NCBI RefSeq assembly: GCF_020194175.1 | Contig: NZ_JADYVX010000001.1 | Location: 186,001 to 250,000 of the forward strand | Reading direction: 5' to 3' | DNA length: 64,000 bases | DNA from: Bradyrhizobium sp. BRP22 | GTDB taxonomy: Bacteria; Pseudomonadota; Alphaproteobacteria; Rhizobiales; Xanthobacteraceae | In this document: in pieces, positions 43,781 to 52,806 of the stretch | Layout of the letters: each line of letters begins with the position of its first letter | How positions within the stretch are numbered: position 1 is the stretch's first letter | Made by a program: the position numbers and the translations under genes | The notes under the pieces: model-generated | The model's database searches: none | What the model was told of the DNA's origin: nothing | The model's input: the letters and a program-made list of their open reading frames with translations, nothing else

Positions 43781-44183
43781 TCAGATCCGGCTGCCAACGG
43801 GATCGATTCGCCGCGCAGGAAAGCGCCACGCAATGACGAAGTGATTGCTGGGGGCGCGACAAATCAACCCGACGGGCAAATCAGGCCAAAAGTCTGTCCA
43901 TCCCTCTCACTAAAAATATTCCGCTTCCGTCGTCGGGCAAATCAGCACTATGACTCCGCGCGTCTCACGGCGAATGAGGGGCGGGTCGCGATCGTCACGA
44001 ACGTTGCGGTGGGATGCGGTGGACGCGGATGTTGCGAACGACGAACGCAGCTATCAGCGGACGGCGAAGTCGTGTGGTTCTGGCGCCCCGACGCTGGCGC
44101 TAAGTTCGCGGAGATAATCTGCGGGCGACGGTGGCAAGAAAGCCCGGTCACCGGGAAGAGCGCGAAGTAAGCCGTAAACCATC

Positions 44184-44287
44184 GCGCAGGGAAAGCCGGA
44201 GTTGCTTCGGTTGACCTGTGGTCCTACCCCCGTGCTCTTTGTTGCACGGGGCCCACGGGTGCAACCGGCACCCGGCTTTCCCTGCGC
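44184..44287. repeat. Inverted repeat with 16-base arms
   Basis: GCGCAGGGAAAGCCGG (44184-44199) is matched by CCGGCTTTCCCTGCGC (44272-44287), a perfect inverted pair 72 bases apart. The intervening sequence ends GGTGCAACCGGCACC. I remember similar units scattered in bradyrhizobial intergenic DNA. Confidence 0.65.
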
Positions 44288-44380
44288 CCTCTGTATGAGG
44301 AGAGGGCGAAACGAGACGCAAACCTCGGACGCCATGCGCCGCGAGAACGCGGATTCACATCCATCCTTCGCGCCATTTGG

Positions 44381-44407
44381 GATTGCTTCGCCGCTCTCGC
44401 AATGACG
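44381..44407 (+). repeat. Half copy of the CGTCATTGCGAG repeat family
   Basis: GATTGCTTCGCCGCTCTCGC followed by AATGACG matches the right half of the complete palindrome at 57628-57711 (ATTGCTTCG...CTCGCAATGACG). Confidence 0.6.
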
Positions 44408-44434
44408 GGGATAGAGCGACGTCGTCGGACCTAT

Positions 44435-44534
44435 CTCCTCACCCTGAGGAGACCGCACAGCGGTCGTCTCGAAGGGCGAGGCCACCGGCGGGCCCCATGG
44501 TTCGAGACGCGCTACGCGCTCCTCACCTTGAGGG
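44435..44534. repeat. Palindrome-rich repeat of the CTCGAAGGGCGAGG family
   Basis: Includes CTCCTCACCCTGAGGAG, then CGTCTCGAAGGGCGAGGCCA, and a second part GTTCGAGACGCGCTACGCGC followed by TCCTCACC. A partial copy of its first part is at 39914-39964. This type is common in bradyrhizobial intergenic DNA from memory. Confidence 0.6.
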
Positions 44535-44644
44535 TCTGACACCGAAGCTACGTTGTTTCAGCCTTGCGCCAACATCCTAACCCCCACGGCAATATTGCGC
44601 TACGCTGCCTTCGCCAAACCACAACACAAAGCGAAACGCCCGCC

Positions 44645-46006
44645 ATGTCCGTCTTTCCCGCTGCGACCACCGTCCTCGATTCCGTTCTGTTCCGCGACGC
44701 CTTCGGCACGTCGGCGATGCGCGAGGTGTTTTCCGACCTGCGCCTGATCGCGCGTTATGCGGAGGTCGAGGTTGCGCTGGCGAAGGCCGAGGCGCGCTGT
44801 GGCGTCATCCCGGCGCGGGCTGCGGAAGAGATCGCAACACGCACCAACGTCTCGGCGCTCGATTTCGACCTGTTGCGGCAGGAGACTGACATCGTCGGCT
44901 ATCCGATCCTGCCGCTGGTGCATCAGCTCGCCAGGCAATGCGGCGAAGCCGGCCGTTACGTGCATTGGGGCGCGACCACGCAGGACATCATGGACACGGC
45001 CGTGGTCCTGCAATTGCGCGACGGCCTGAAGATCATCGAAGACGACATTGCCGCCTTGCGCGGCATCCTGGCCGATCTCTCCCGCCGCTATCGCGACACG
45101 CCGATGGCGGGCCGCACCCATCTGCAGCAGGCGCTTCCCGTCACCTTCGGCTACAAGGCCGCGATCTGGCTTGCCGCCTTCGACCGCCACGCCGAACGGC
45201 TGGCGCAGCTCAAGCCGCGGGTGCTGGTCGGCCAGTTCGCCGGTGCCGCCGGCACGCTCGCCTCGCTCGGCGGCAAGGGCTTCGAGGTGCAACAGGCGCT
45301 ATGCGAGGAACTCGGCCTCGACGTTCCCGTTGCCACCTGGCATGTCGCGCGCGACGGATTTGCGGAAGCCGTGAACTTCCTGGCGCTCGTCACCGGTTCC
45401 CTCGGCAAGATCGCGCTCGACATCATGATCATGGCCTCGACCGAATTCGCCGAAGTCTACGAGCCATTCGTCAAGGGTCGCGGCGCGTCTTCGACCATGC
45501 CGCAGAAGCGCAACCCGATCTCCTCGGAGCTGATGCTGGCGGCCGCGAAGGCGGTGCGCCAGCATGCAGGGCTCATGCTGGATGCAATGGTGCAGGATTT
45601 CGAGCGCGCCACCGGACCCTGGCATGCCGAATGGATCGCGATCCCCGAGAGTTTCGTACTGACCGCAGGCAGCCTGCACCAGGCGAAATTCGCGCTTGGC
45701 GGACTGATTGTCGATGAGAAGAAAATGGCCGACAATCTCGACATCAGCCGTGGGCTCATTGTCGCGGAGGCCGTGATGATGGGGCTCGCGCCGGAGATCG
45801 GCCGGCAGGAAGCGCACGACGTCGTCTATGACGCCTGCCGCGTCGCCAACGAAAAGAGCATGACTTTGGCGGACGCGCTCTCGGCTGATCCGCGGGTCTC
45901 GAACCGCATCGATCGGGGGACGATCGAGCGGCTCACATTACCGAAAAATTATCTCGGTCTTGCCCCCCAAATGGTGGACCGGGTGCTGTCCTCGGTGAAA
46001 CGTTGA
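44645..46006 (+). CDS. Fumarase/aspartase-superfamily lyase (PcaB- or PurB-like)
   Basis: A 453-aa cytoplasmic enzyme of the fumarate lyase superfamily. It has the helical core motifs YVHWGATTQDIMDTAVVLQL and MAGRTHLQQALPVTFGYKAA, and the superfamily signature SSTMPQKRNPISSE. The C-terminal domain fits 3-carboxymuconate cycloisomerase (PcaB) and adenylosuccinate lyase-like proteins. With no protocatechuate or purine genes nearby, the substrate stays open. ATG 44645 was preferred to an open frame reaching 44564. The next gene starts 54 bases downstream on the same strand, so co-transcription with the aminopeptidase is possible. Confidence 0.9.
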   Translation: MSVFPAATTVLDSVLFRDAFGTSAMREVFSDLRLIARYAEVEVALAKAEARCGVIPARAAEEIATRTNVSALDFDLLRQETDIVGYPILPLVHQLARQCGEAGRYVHWGATTQDIMDTAVVLQLRDGLKIIEDDIAALRGILADLSRRYRDTPMAGRTHLQQALPVTFGYKAAIWLAAFDRHAERLAQLKPRVLVGQFAGAAGTLASLGGKGFEVQQALCEELGLDVPVATWHVARDGFAEAVNFLALVTGSLGKIALDIMIMASTEFAEVYEPFVKGRGASSTMPQKRNPISSELMLAAAKAVRQHAGLMLDAMVQDFERATGPWHAEWIAIPESFVLTAGSLHQAKFALGGLIVDEKKMADNLDISRGLIVAEAVMMGLAPEIGRQEAHDVVYDACRVANEKSMTLADALSADPRVSNRIDRGTIERLTLPKNYLGLAPQMVDRVLSSVKR

Positions 46007-46060
46007 AGAGCCCGCGTCGCTGGCCTATCTCTACGGTAGCGACCTAATCAAGGACCCAGC

Positions 46061-47317
46061 ATGACCGCATCGCAACGCAACCTTTCCGCCGCAATCGATC
46101 CCGACAAGCTCGACCGCCTCGCCGAAGTCGCCATCAGGGTCGGGCTCGGATTGCAGCCGGGACAGGACCTGCTGCTGACCGCGCCGTCGTCGGCGCTGCC
46201 GCTGGTGCGCCGGCTGGCGGTGCATGCCTACAAGGCCGGCGCCGGCCTGGTCACGCCGATCCTGTCGGATGAGGAGGTGACGCTGGCGCGCTATCGCCAT
46301 GGCCATAACCAAAGCTTCGATCGCGCGGCGAACTGGCTCTATGCCGGCATGGCGGAGGCGTTCTCCGCCAACACCGCGCGGCTCGCGGTGGTCGGCGACA
46401 ACCCGATGCTGCTGTCGGGCGAGGATCCGACCAAGGTCGCGCGCGCCAGCAAGGCCAATTCGGTTGCCTACCAGCCGGCGCTGGAGAAGATCGTCAATTT
46501 CGAGGTCAACTGGAACATCATCGCCTATCCGAGCGCGTCATGGGCCAAGCAGGTTTTTCCCGACGATCCGCTGGAGACCGCGGTGGCAAAGCTCGCGGAT
46601 GCGATCTTTGCGGCTTCCCGTGTCGACCAGGACGGTGCGGTCGCCGCCTGGGAGAAGCATAACGCGGTGCTGCGCGAACGGACACAATGGCTGAACGGCC
46701 AGCGCTTCCACGCGCTGCACTATACCGGACCGGGCACCGATCTCACGATCGGGCTCGCCGACGGCCATGAATGGGAAGGCGGCGCCTCGGTCGCCAAGAA
46801 CGGCATCACCTGCAACGCCAACATCCCCACCGAGGAGGTGTTCACCACCCCGCATTGCCGCCGCGTCAGCGGCCATGTCGTGAGCTCGAAGCCGCTGTCC
46901 TACCAGGGCACCTTGATCGACAACATCCAGGTCAAGTTCGAGGAAGGGCGGATCATCGAAGCCAAGGCCTCCTGCGGCGAGGAAGTCTTGAGGAAGGTGC
47001 TCGATACCGACGAGGGCGCGCGCCGGCTCGGCGAGGTCGCGCTGGTGCCGCACTCCTCGCCGATCTCCAGGAGCGGCTTGCTGTTCTTCAACACGCTGTT
47101 CGACGAGAACGCTGCCTCCCACATCGCGCTCGGCCAGTGCTACTCGAAATGCTTCATCGGCGGCGACAAGCTGACGCCGCAGCAGATCGCGGCGCAAGGC
47201 GGCAACCAGAGCCTGATCCATATCGACTGGATGATCGGCTCGGACCAGACCGATATCGACGGCGTCAGGACCGACGGCAGCCGCGTGCCCGTCTTCCGCA
47301 AGGGCGAGTGGGCGTAA
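46061..47317 (+). CDS. M29-family metalloaminopeptidase
   Basis: A 418-aa cytoplasmic zinc aminopeptidase (thermophilic aminopeptidase T family). Metal-site motifs are visible in order: NIPTEEVFTTPHCRRVSGHV, RLGEVALVPHSSPIS, AASHIALGQCYSKC and IHIDWMIGS, supplying the expected Glu, Glu, His, His and Asp ligands. Length is typical. The gene follows the lyase by 54 bases and converges on the secreted hydrolase gene with 11 bases between stops. It would release N-terminal amino acids from peptides. Confidence 0.95.
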   Translation: MTASQRNLSAAIDPDKLDRLAEVAIRVGLGLQPGQDLLLTAPSSALPLVRRLAVHAYKAGAGLVTPILSDEEVTLARYRHGHNQSFDRAANWLYAGMAEAFSANTARLAVVGDNPMLLSGEDPTKVARASKANSVAYQPALEKIVNFEVNWNIIAYPSASWAKQVFPDDPLETAVAKLADAIFAASRVDQDGAVAAWEKHNAVLRERTQWLNGQRFHALHYTGPGTDLTIGLADGHEWEGGASVAKNGITCNANIPTEEVFTTPHCRRVSGHVVSSKPLSYQGTLIDNIQVKFEEGRIIEAKASCGEEVLRKVLDTDEGARRLGEVALVPHSSPISRSGLLFFNTLFDENAASHIALGQCYSKCFIGGDKLTPQQIAAQGGNQSLIHIDWMIGSDQTDIDGVRTDGSRVPVFRKGEWA

Positions 47318-47328
47318 GGGAGAGGCTG

Positions 47329-48141
47329 TCAGACGCCGTCGAGCATGATCACGGTCGGTGTCGATGGCAGCGTGTCGCGCGAAATCCGCAAGCTGCGCTC
47401 GCTGCGCTGGTCGATCTCGAACTGCTGGCCGATCAGGCGCATGAACTCGTCGAGCGGGGTCGCAAAGCGGTGCATCGGCAGCACGACGGCGGCGCGCAGC
47501 CGCTTGGTGATTTCGGAGACGCCGGTGAGCGACATGGTGTAGGTGCCGTCGATCGGCACCATCACGATGTCGAGCCGGCCGATCGCCGCGAAATGGCTCT
47601 CGTCGAGCTTGTGGTGCAAATGGCCGAGATGGCCGATGCAGAGGCCGGCGACCTCGAAGATGAAGATCGAATTGCCGTCCTTGATCATCTCGCCCGCGGA
47701 ATCGTCGCCGTAGTAGCGGCGGATGTCGGTGGTGACGTTGCGGACGAAGACGTCGCCGATCCGCGTGGCGTGATGGGCGGGCTGTCCGTTCTCGCCCCAG
47801 CCATGCAGCACATGCGGAATCTTCGGGTCGGGAAACAGCGTGTAATGCGTGCTGTGCGCCCGGTTCATGGTAACGACATCGGGCAGGCGGCCGGTGCGGT
47901 AGACGCCGTTGTAGTCGGTCGCGATCCGGATGCCGCCGGGGGTATCGATGTAATAGGTGGAGTGCCCGGCATAGGTGATCGCGACCTCGTCGGCCTTGGC
48001 GACGCGCCGCAGGCTGACCGGCGTGGCGCGCGGCGGCGCGCCTGCCATCGCCAGGCATTCGCTGCGCTGGGCATCCTGCCCATGGGCCGCGATGCTGAGG
48101 AAGCCGAGCAGGGCAAAGGCGGCGAGGATCGATCGCAACAT
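47329..48141 (-). CDS. Secreted metallo-beta-lactamase-fold protein with altered metal motif
   Basis: A 270-aa exported protein (signal peptide LRSILAAFALLGFLSIAAHG, cleavage near AHG-QDA). The fold resembles the UlaG/L-ascorbate lactonase-like group: ITYAGHSTYYIDTPGGIRIA, GHLGHLHHKLDESHF, VMVPIDGTYTMS and VVLPMHRF. However, the place where HxHxDH is expected reads NRAHSTHY, so two ligands (the first His and the Asp) appear replaced. Later metal residues (His in GHLGHLHH, Asp in PIDG, His in PMH) remain. It may bind one metal or be non-catalytic. ATG 48141 was chosen over TTG 48147. It is transcribed away from a permease operon on the same strand. Confidence 0.8.
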   Translation of the reverse strand: MLRSILAAFALLGFLSIAAHGQDAQRSECLAMAGAPPRATPVSLRRVAKADEVAITYAGHSTYYIDTPGGIRIATDYNGVYRTGRLPDVVTMNRAHSTHYTLFPDPKIPHVLHGWGENGQPAHHATRIGDVFVRNVTTDIRRYYGDDSAGEMIKDGNSIFIFEVAGLCIGHLGHLHHKLDESHFAAIGRLDIVMVPIDGTYTMSLTGVSEITKRLRAAVVLPMHRFATPLDEFMRLIGQQFEIDQRSERSLRISRDTLPSTPTVIMLDGV

Positions 48142-48206
48142 GGGCAAGGTCCGTCAGCGGTGACGTCCTTGCCACTCTACCGTCTAATCCGGCGGCCGTC
48201 AGTAGA

Positions 48207-49730
48207 TCAGTCCCGCCGCGGGCTGATCTTCCAGGTTATGGCCAGGACCGCCAGCGTCATGGCGGTGGTCATGACAGCCGCGACCGGCATCGCCAGCGCG
48301 AGCACAGATGTGGCCGCCCAGCCGATCGAGCAGAAGGCTTCCGCGAAGGTGGCGACGCGCGAGGAGGTCTGGCGGCGGCGGAACTGGCTGCGCCTGGCCT
48401 GCACGCGGAACCAGAGCTGGATCGCCGCGGCCGAGATCGTGGCGATGGTCACGCCGATCGCCGTGACGACCGCCTGCAGCGCCGAGGCGAAGGCCAGCGC
48501 GATGACGAATGGCGCGACCACCAGCGCGAACGAAAGCAGCACCACCTCGATCTTGGCGCGGATCACCTGGGACGGCGAAAGCGGCGCCGTGGCGACCAGG
48601 TCGGCGGCGTCCTCGCCCGATATCGTCAGCCAGGCGAGGCCGCCGGCGAGTTGGCCCGCTGCCATCACGATCACAGGCGTGATCAGCATCAGGCCTGTGG
48701 AGCCATCGGAAAAGCTCCGCCACAGCATCAACGCCGGCGGCACGAGGTAGAGCAATTGCATCAGGCTTTGCGACAAGAGCCAGGGATCACGCCGCAGCAG
48801 CACGAACTCTTTCCAGCGCAACGCCTGCTGGCGCGAGCCGCGCTGGAATGTCCGCACCCTGGCCTTTCGGCCGGCCATCGCCGGGTTCGCCGAGATGCTG
48901 ATGATGGTGTCGGCGAAGCGCGGCGAGAACACCGCGATCACGACGCCGAGCAGGGCAAGGCTGAAGGCGAGCAGGAGCAGCAGCGCCTCGGTGTCGCCGA
49001 GCACGGCGCGGGCCGGCCACCACAGCATGCTGCCGGTGTCAGGCACGAAGTCCGCCGCGGTATCGGAGGTCAGCACGGCGAAGCGCGAGAGGGTGCCGTA
49101 AGAGAGGATCGCGACGATCTGCAGCGCGATGACGAAGCCGGCGCCGATGATCGCGGCCAGCACTTGTGCCACCAGGCGGGTGCGGCGCGGGCCGATCAGG
49201 CGGAACAGCGCCACCGTGAGGGCGGTTGCGACCGCCGCCGCCGAAAGGCCGATCGCGACGACGACGCCGAAGGCGGCAAGCCAGCGTGGTCCGCCGCCGA
49301 TCACGAGCACGTCGACGAAGGGCGTCGAGAACAACAGCGCCATGCCGGTGACCTGCAAGGCGATCGCGGCAATGCGGACCGAGAAGATGTTGGTCAGCTT
49401 GATCGGGGACGACATGATCAGATCAAGGTCGGCACGGGCGTAAAACACCCGCGTCACGGACTCAACCGCCTGCGAGAGGATGAGCGCCCAGGCGAGGAAG
49501 ATCGTCGACGACATCACGATCAGCGCCGACTTGTCGAGCGGCAGCGTCAGGCCCGCAAAACGGCCGACGACTGCATAGGCCGGCAGATGCAGGATGGCAG
49601 CGAAAATGAGCAGGCCGATCACCGCGCGCTTCGGCCGGCGCCGGCCGCCAGTCATCATGGCGAGCCACTCGCGCCAGGCCAGCCGGATCTCGTGCCGGGC
49701 GAACCAGGTGAGGTCGGTGGCCGAACTCAT
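48207..49730 (-). CDS. ABC transporter permease, large multi-span
   Basis: A 507-aa inner-membrane protein with about twelve hydrophobic segments, for example IAAIALQVTGMALLFSTPFV, ALLLLLAFSLALLGVVIAVF and VIRAKIEVVLLSFALVVAPF. The cytoplasmic N-terminus (LTWFARHEIRLAWREWLAMM) and the mid region LRWKEFVLLRRDPWLLSQSL repeat a similar amphipathic theme, so the protein looks like two permease halves joined, as in fused ABC-2 exporters. The gene start overlaps the stop of the ATPase gene in ATGA. The transported substrate is unknown. The C-terminus ends in SPRRD. Confidence 0.88.
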   Translation of the reverse strand: MSSATDLTWFARHEIRLAWREWLAMMTGGRRRPKRAVIGLLIFAAILHLPAYAVVGRFAGLTLPLDKSALIVMSSTIFLAWALILSQAVESVTRVFYARADLDLIMSSPIKLTNIFSVRIAAIALQVTGMALLFSTPFVDVLVIGGGPRWLAAFGVVVAIGLSAAAVATALTVALFRLIGPRRTRLVAQVLAAIIGAGFVIALQIVAILSYGTLSRFAVLTSDTAADFVPDTGSMLWWPARAVLGDTEALLLLLAFSLALLGVVIAVFSPRFADTIISISANPAMAGRKARVRTFQRGSRQQALRWKEFVLLRRDPWLLSQSLMQLLYLVPPALMLWRSFSDGSTGLMLITPVIVMAAGQLAGGLAWLTISGEDAADLVATAPLSPSQVIRAKIEVVLLSFALVVAPFVIALAFASALQAVVTAIGVTIATISAAAIQLWFRVQARRSQFRRRQTSSRVATFAEAFCSIGWAATSVLALAMPVAAVMTTAMTLAVLAITWKISPRRD

Positions 49731-50479
49731 GCGGCCGCCGCTTCAGTCTCGACGAGGGCGATGAAGACGTCTTCGAGGCTGGTGTCGCCCCGGCCATTCT
49801 GCTGGCGCAGTTCCGTCAGCGTGCCCTCGGCCATGAGCCTGCCCTTGGCGATGACGCCGATGCGGTCGGCCATGCGCTCGGCGACTTCAAGGATGTGCGT
49901 GGTCATGATCACGGTTGATCCCGCCCGTACGCGCTCCTGCAATAGCCCCTTGACGTGGCGGGCGGAGAGCGCGTCGAGGCCGGTCAGGGGTTCGTCGAGG
50001 ATGATCAGGCGGGGATCGTGGACCAGCGCGCCGGCCAGCGCCACCTTCTGGCGCATGCCCTTGGAAAATCCCTCGCAGCGCTCGCGCAGATGCGGCTCGA
50101 GCCCGAGCGAGACCAGGAGATCCTGGGCTGACCGTTCGGAAAGGCGGGGATCGGTGCCCCAGAGGCCGGAGACGAATTCGAGATATTCAAGGGGAGTGAG
50201 CTTGTCGTAGATCATCGGTTCATCCGACACCCAGGCCATGATCTGCTTGGCGGCGATCGGATCGGACAGCGCATCGATGCCGAAGATCGATACCGAGCCG
50301 GCGTCGGGCTTGAGCAGGCCGGCGACCATCCGCAGCGTCGTGGTCTTGCCGGCGCCGTTTGGCCCGAGCAGCGCGTAGAACTCGCCAGGGCGCACGGTGA
50401 GATCGAGCGCGTCGACCGCCGGCCGGTCAAAACGCTTGGTTAACCCTCGCACTTCGAGTGCTGGCGGATCTGATGGCAT
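49727..50479 (-). CDS. ABC transporter ATPase (ABC-2 exporter type)
   Basis: A 250-aa ATPase driving the permease encoded after it. Walker A is GPNGAGKTTTLR, the signature is GFSKGMRQKVALAGALV, and Walker B is RLIILDEPLTGLDALSAR; the switch histidine is in IMTTHILEVAER. Motif order and size are typical of the CcmA-like exporter ATPases. ATG 50479 is preferred to the open frame up to 50599 because the extra residues are not conserved-looking; no strong ribosome binding site is seen. The pair forms a two-gene exporter with unknown cargo. Confidence 0.93.
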   Translation of the reverse strand: MPSDPPALEVRGLTKRFDRPAVDALDLTVRPGEFYALLGPNGAGKTTTLRMVAGLLKPDAGSVSIFGIDALSDPIAAKQIMAWVSDEPMIYDKLTPLEYLEFVSGLWGTDPRLSERSAQDLLVSLGLEPHLRERCEGFSKGMRQKVALAGALVHDPRLIILDEPLTGLDALSARHVKGLLQERVRAGSTVIMTTHILEVAERMADRIGVIAKGRLMAEGTLTELRQQNGRGDTSLEDVFIALVETEAAAA

Positions 50480-50773
50480 GATGTGGGGACGGTCCGGAGT
50501 TGATTTCTGGTTACGGACCATGAGGCGAAAGGCGTTTAGGCGCGGTGAATCGAAGGCCGCAAATCGCCGGCAATGCCGGAGAACTACGGGCTGCGGCATC
50601 TCTGCGCCATTATGCCAGGCGAGGGCTGCAGCGCTTTGTTGACAGCGCTTCCCGCTTTGCGCTCAAATCGCCGCCGGACATAGGCAGCTTCCAGCGCTCC
50701 CGAACAGAGGAGGGCGGAAGCGGGATGCAACGAGCGATCGACAAGAATTGCCGTGCATCGGGGAGGGAAAGTG
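50480..50773. promoter_or_regulatory. Divergent promoter region before livH
   Basis: This 294-base gap separates the exporter ATPase gene (minus) from livH (plus). It must hold promoters in both directions; none can be fixed by eye. The livH ribosome binding site GGGAGGG (50761-50767) lies at its right end. Confidence 0.4.
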
Positions 50774-51649
50774 ATGCTGGACTTTGTTCAGCAGCTCGTC
50801 AGCGGCATTGCGCTTGGCTGCGTCTACGGCCTGATCGCGCTCGGCTTCGTGCTTGTTTACAAGGCAACCGAGGTCGTCAATTTCGCCCAGGGCGATCTGA
50901 TGATGCTGGGCGGCTTCTTCGCCTTCACGTTCATCGGCATGCTCGGCCTCAATTACTGGCTCGGCTTTGCCGGCGCGGTGGCGGCGATGGCGCTGTTCGG
51001 CATGCTGGCGGAGCGGGTGGTGGTGCGGCCGATCCTCGGCTACCCGCAGTTCTCCATCATCATGGCGACAATCGGCCTCGGCTATTTCCTGCGCTCCGTC
51101 GCCGGCATCATCTGGGGCACCGACGATTTCAAGATCGAGACGCCGTTCAGCCAGGGCGTCCTGCGCATCGGCAGCCTGGTGCTCGCCTACGACAAGCTGT
51201 CGGTGATCGCGGCGACCATCATCCTGTGCGCGCTGCTCTATCTGTTCTTCAACCGCACCACGCTCGGCACCGCGATGCGGGCGAGTTCGGAGAACATGCT
51301 GGCCGCCTATTACATGGGCATCCCGGTCAAGCGCGTGGTCTCGATCGTCTGGGCGATCTCGGCGGCGGTCGCCACCTGCGCCGGCGTGCTGCTGGCGCCG
51401 ATCACCTTCATCCATTCCAATGTCGGCCTTGTGCTGGGACTGAAGGCATTCCCGGCCGCCGTCCTCGGCGGCTTCGGGTCGATCCCTGGCGCTGTGGTCG
51501 GCGGCGTGCTGATCGGGGTGATCGAGAGCATGGCGGGCTTCTACCTGCCGCAGGGGTGGAAGGACGTCGCACCCTACATCGTGCTGCTCGCGGTGCTGCT
51601 GCTGAAGCCCGAAGGCCTGTTCGGTCTTCACGTGCGCAAGAAGGTTTGA
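50774..51649 (+). CDS. livH: Branched-chain amino acid-type ABC permease LivH
   Basis: A 291-aa inner-membrane permease. Typical N-terminal motif GIALGCVYGLIALGFVLVYK is followed by ATEVVNFAQGDLMMLGGF, TLGTAMRASSENMLAAYYMG and ALKAFPAAVLGGFGSIPG-type sequence before the last helices. ATG 50774 has GGGAGGG (50761-50767) upstream; the frame reaching 50753 is less well supported. It is the first gene of livH-livM-livG-livF, then an acyl-CoA ligase and livK. LIV-family importers take up amino acids but many bradyrhizobial copies carry amides, fatty acids or aromatics. Confidence 0.95.
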   Translation: MLDFVQQLVSGIALGCVYGLIALGFVLVYKATEVVNFAQGDLMMLGGFFAFTFIGMLGLNYWLGFAGAVAAMALFGMLAERVVVRPILGYPQFSIIMATIGLGYFLRSVAGIIWGTDDFKIETPFSQGVLRIGSLVLAYDKLSVIAATIILCALLYLFFNRTTLGTAMRASSENMLAAYYMGIPVKRVVSIVWAISAAVATCAGVLLAPITFIHSNVGLVLGLKAFPAAVLGGFGSIPGAVVGGVLIGVIESMAGFYLPQGWKDVAPYIVLLAVLLLKPEGLFGLHVRKKV

Positions 51650-51654
51650 GCAGC

Positions 51655-52806
51655 ATGCGCTTCCTGTTCAAGACCGACTACGAAGACGACATCAAGCTGT
51701 TCCCGCATTCGGGTTATGTCTTCTCCTATGGCTTGCTGCTGGCATTGCTCCTGATCGCGCCCCACGTGCTCTCGAGCTATCTGATGAGCCAGCTCGTCTT
51801 CGTCTGCATCTATGCGATCGTTGGCGTCGGGCTCTTGATCCTCACCGGATTCACCGGGCAGGCGTCGCTCGGACACGCGGCGTTTCTCGCGATCGGCGCC
51901 TATACCGCAGCCTATCTGCAGCAGTTCAACGTACCCTTTCCGGTCTATTTCCTCGCCGCAGGGGTATTGACCGGCGTGGTCGGCGCACTTGTCGGATTTC
52001 CGGCGCTGCGACTGCAGGGCATCTATCTCGTTATCGCCACCATCTCGTTCGCCTTCATCGTCGAGGAAATCCTGGCGCGCTGGGAGAGTGTGACCCATGG
52101 CAATGAGGGCATGCGGGTCAAGACGCTCTATTTCCTCGGCACCGCGGTGCCGCGGGATGGACCGACCTTTTACTATCTATGTCTCGCGGTGCTGGTGCTG
52201 ACCATCGTCGGCTCGCTGAACCTGCTGCGCTCGCCGACCGGCCGCGCCTTCGTCGCGATCCGCGACAGCGAGACCGCGGCCCGCAGCATGGGCATCAACG
52301 TCTCGCTCTACAAGGTGAAGTCGTTTGCGATCAGCGCCGCCATCACCGGCCTCGCCGGCGTGCTGTTCGCGCACAAGCTCTCCTTCATCAGCCCGGAAAT
52401 GTTCACGCTGCAGCTCTCGATCGAGTTCATCATCGTGATCCTGATCGGCGGCACGTTCAGCCTGCATGGTGCGGTGCTGGGGGCGATCTTCCTTGTCATG
52501 ATCGATCCATTCCTGACCTACCTGAAAGACGACATGCCCGGCGTGATCGCAGGCGCCGCCGCGACGCTTGGTGCCGGCGCCGAGCGCGCCGCACGTATCC
52601 AGGACGCGGTTGCAGCCTTTGCCTCGGCCAACGGCCTGAAGGGCGCGATCTACGGCATCATCATCGTGCTGTTCGTGCTGTTCGAGCCGCTCGGCCTTTA
52701 TGGCCGCTGGCTGAAGATCAAGCTCTTCTTCCAGCTATTCCCGCTCTACAAGCGCGCCACCTTCAAGCGGCAGAAGATCTATGTGAAGTCGGAGCGGAAT
52801 CGATGA
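51655..52806 (+). CDS. livM: Branched-chain amino acid-type ABC permease LivM
   Basis: A 383-aa inner-membrane permease, partner of LivH. It has YAIVGVGLLILTGFTGQASL, GHAAFLAIGAYTAAYL and the cytoplasmic coupling region SPTGRAFVAIRDSETAARSM followed by GINVSLYKVKSFAISA. Between the last helices lies an Ala-rich insertion (IAGAAATLGAGAERAARIQD) of about 45 residues that is not part of the core permease. The start is 5 bases after the livH stop and its stop overlaps the livG start by ATGA. Confidence 0.95.
   Translation: MRFLFKTDYEDDIKLFPHSGYVFSYGLLLALLLIAPHVLSSYLMSQLVFVCIYAIVGVGLLILTGFTGQASLGHAAFLAIGAYTAAYLQQFNVPFPVYFLAAGVLTGVVGALVGFPALRLQGIYLVIATISFAFIVEEILARWESVTHGNEGMRVKTLYFLGTAVPRDGPTFYYLCLAVLVLTIVGSLNLLRSPTGRAFVAIRDSETAARSMGINVSLYKVKSFAISAAITGLAGVLFAHKLSFISPEMFTLQLSIEFIIVILIGGTFSLHGAVLGAIFLVMIDPFLTYLKDDMPGVIAGAAATLGAGAERAARIQDAVAAFASANGLKGAIYGIIIVLFVLFEPLGLYGRWLKIKLFFQLFPLYKRATFKRQKIYVKSERNR

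Larger units (their letters stand above)
43781..44644. other. Repeat-rich gap upstream of the lyase gene
   Basis: I find no gene in this 864-base gap. From about 43970 to 44310 the sequence resembles a long dispersed intergenic repeat that I associate with Bradyrhizobium. It is followed by a half copy of the CGTCATTGCGAG family and by a copy of the GGAG/CTCGAAGGGCGAGG family. The separate elements are listed individually. Confidence 0.5.

Noticed and set aside
46771..48750. A 659-codon plus-strand frame crossing three genes
   Set aside because: It covers the 3-prime part of the aminopeptidase gene out of frame and the two minus-strand genes; it is a chance open frame in high-GC DNA.
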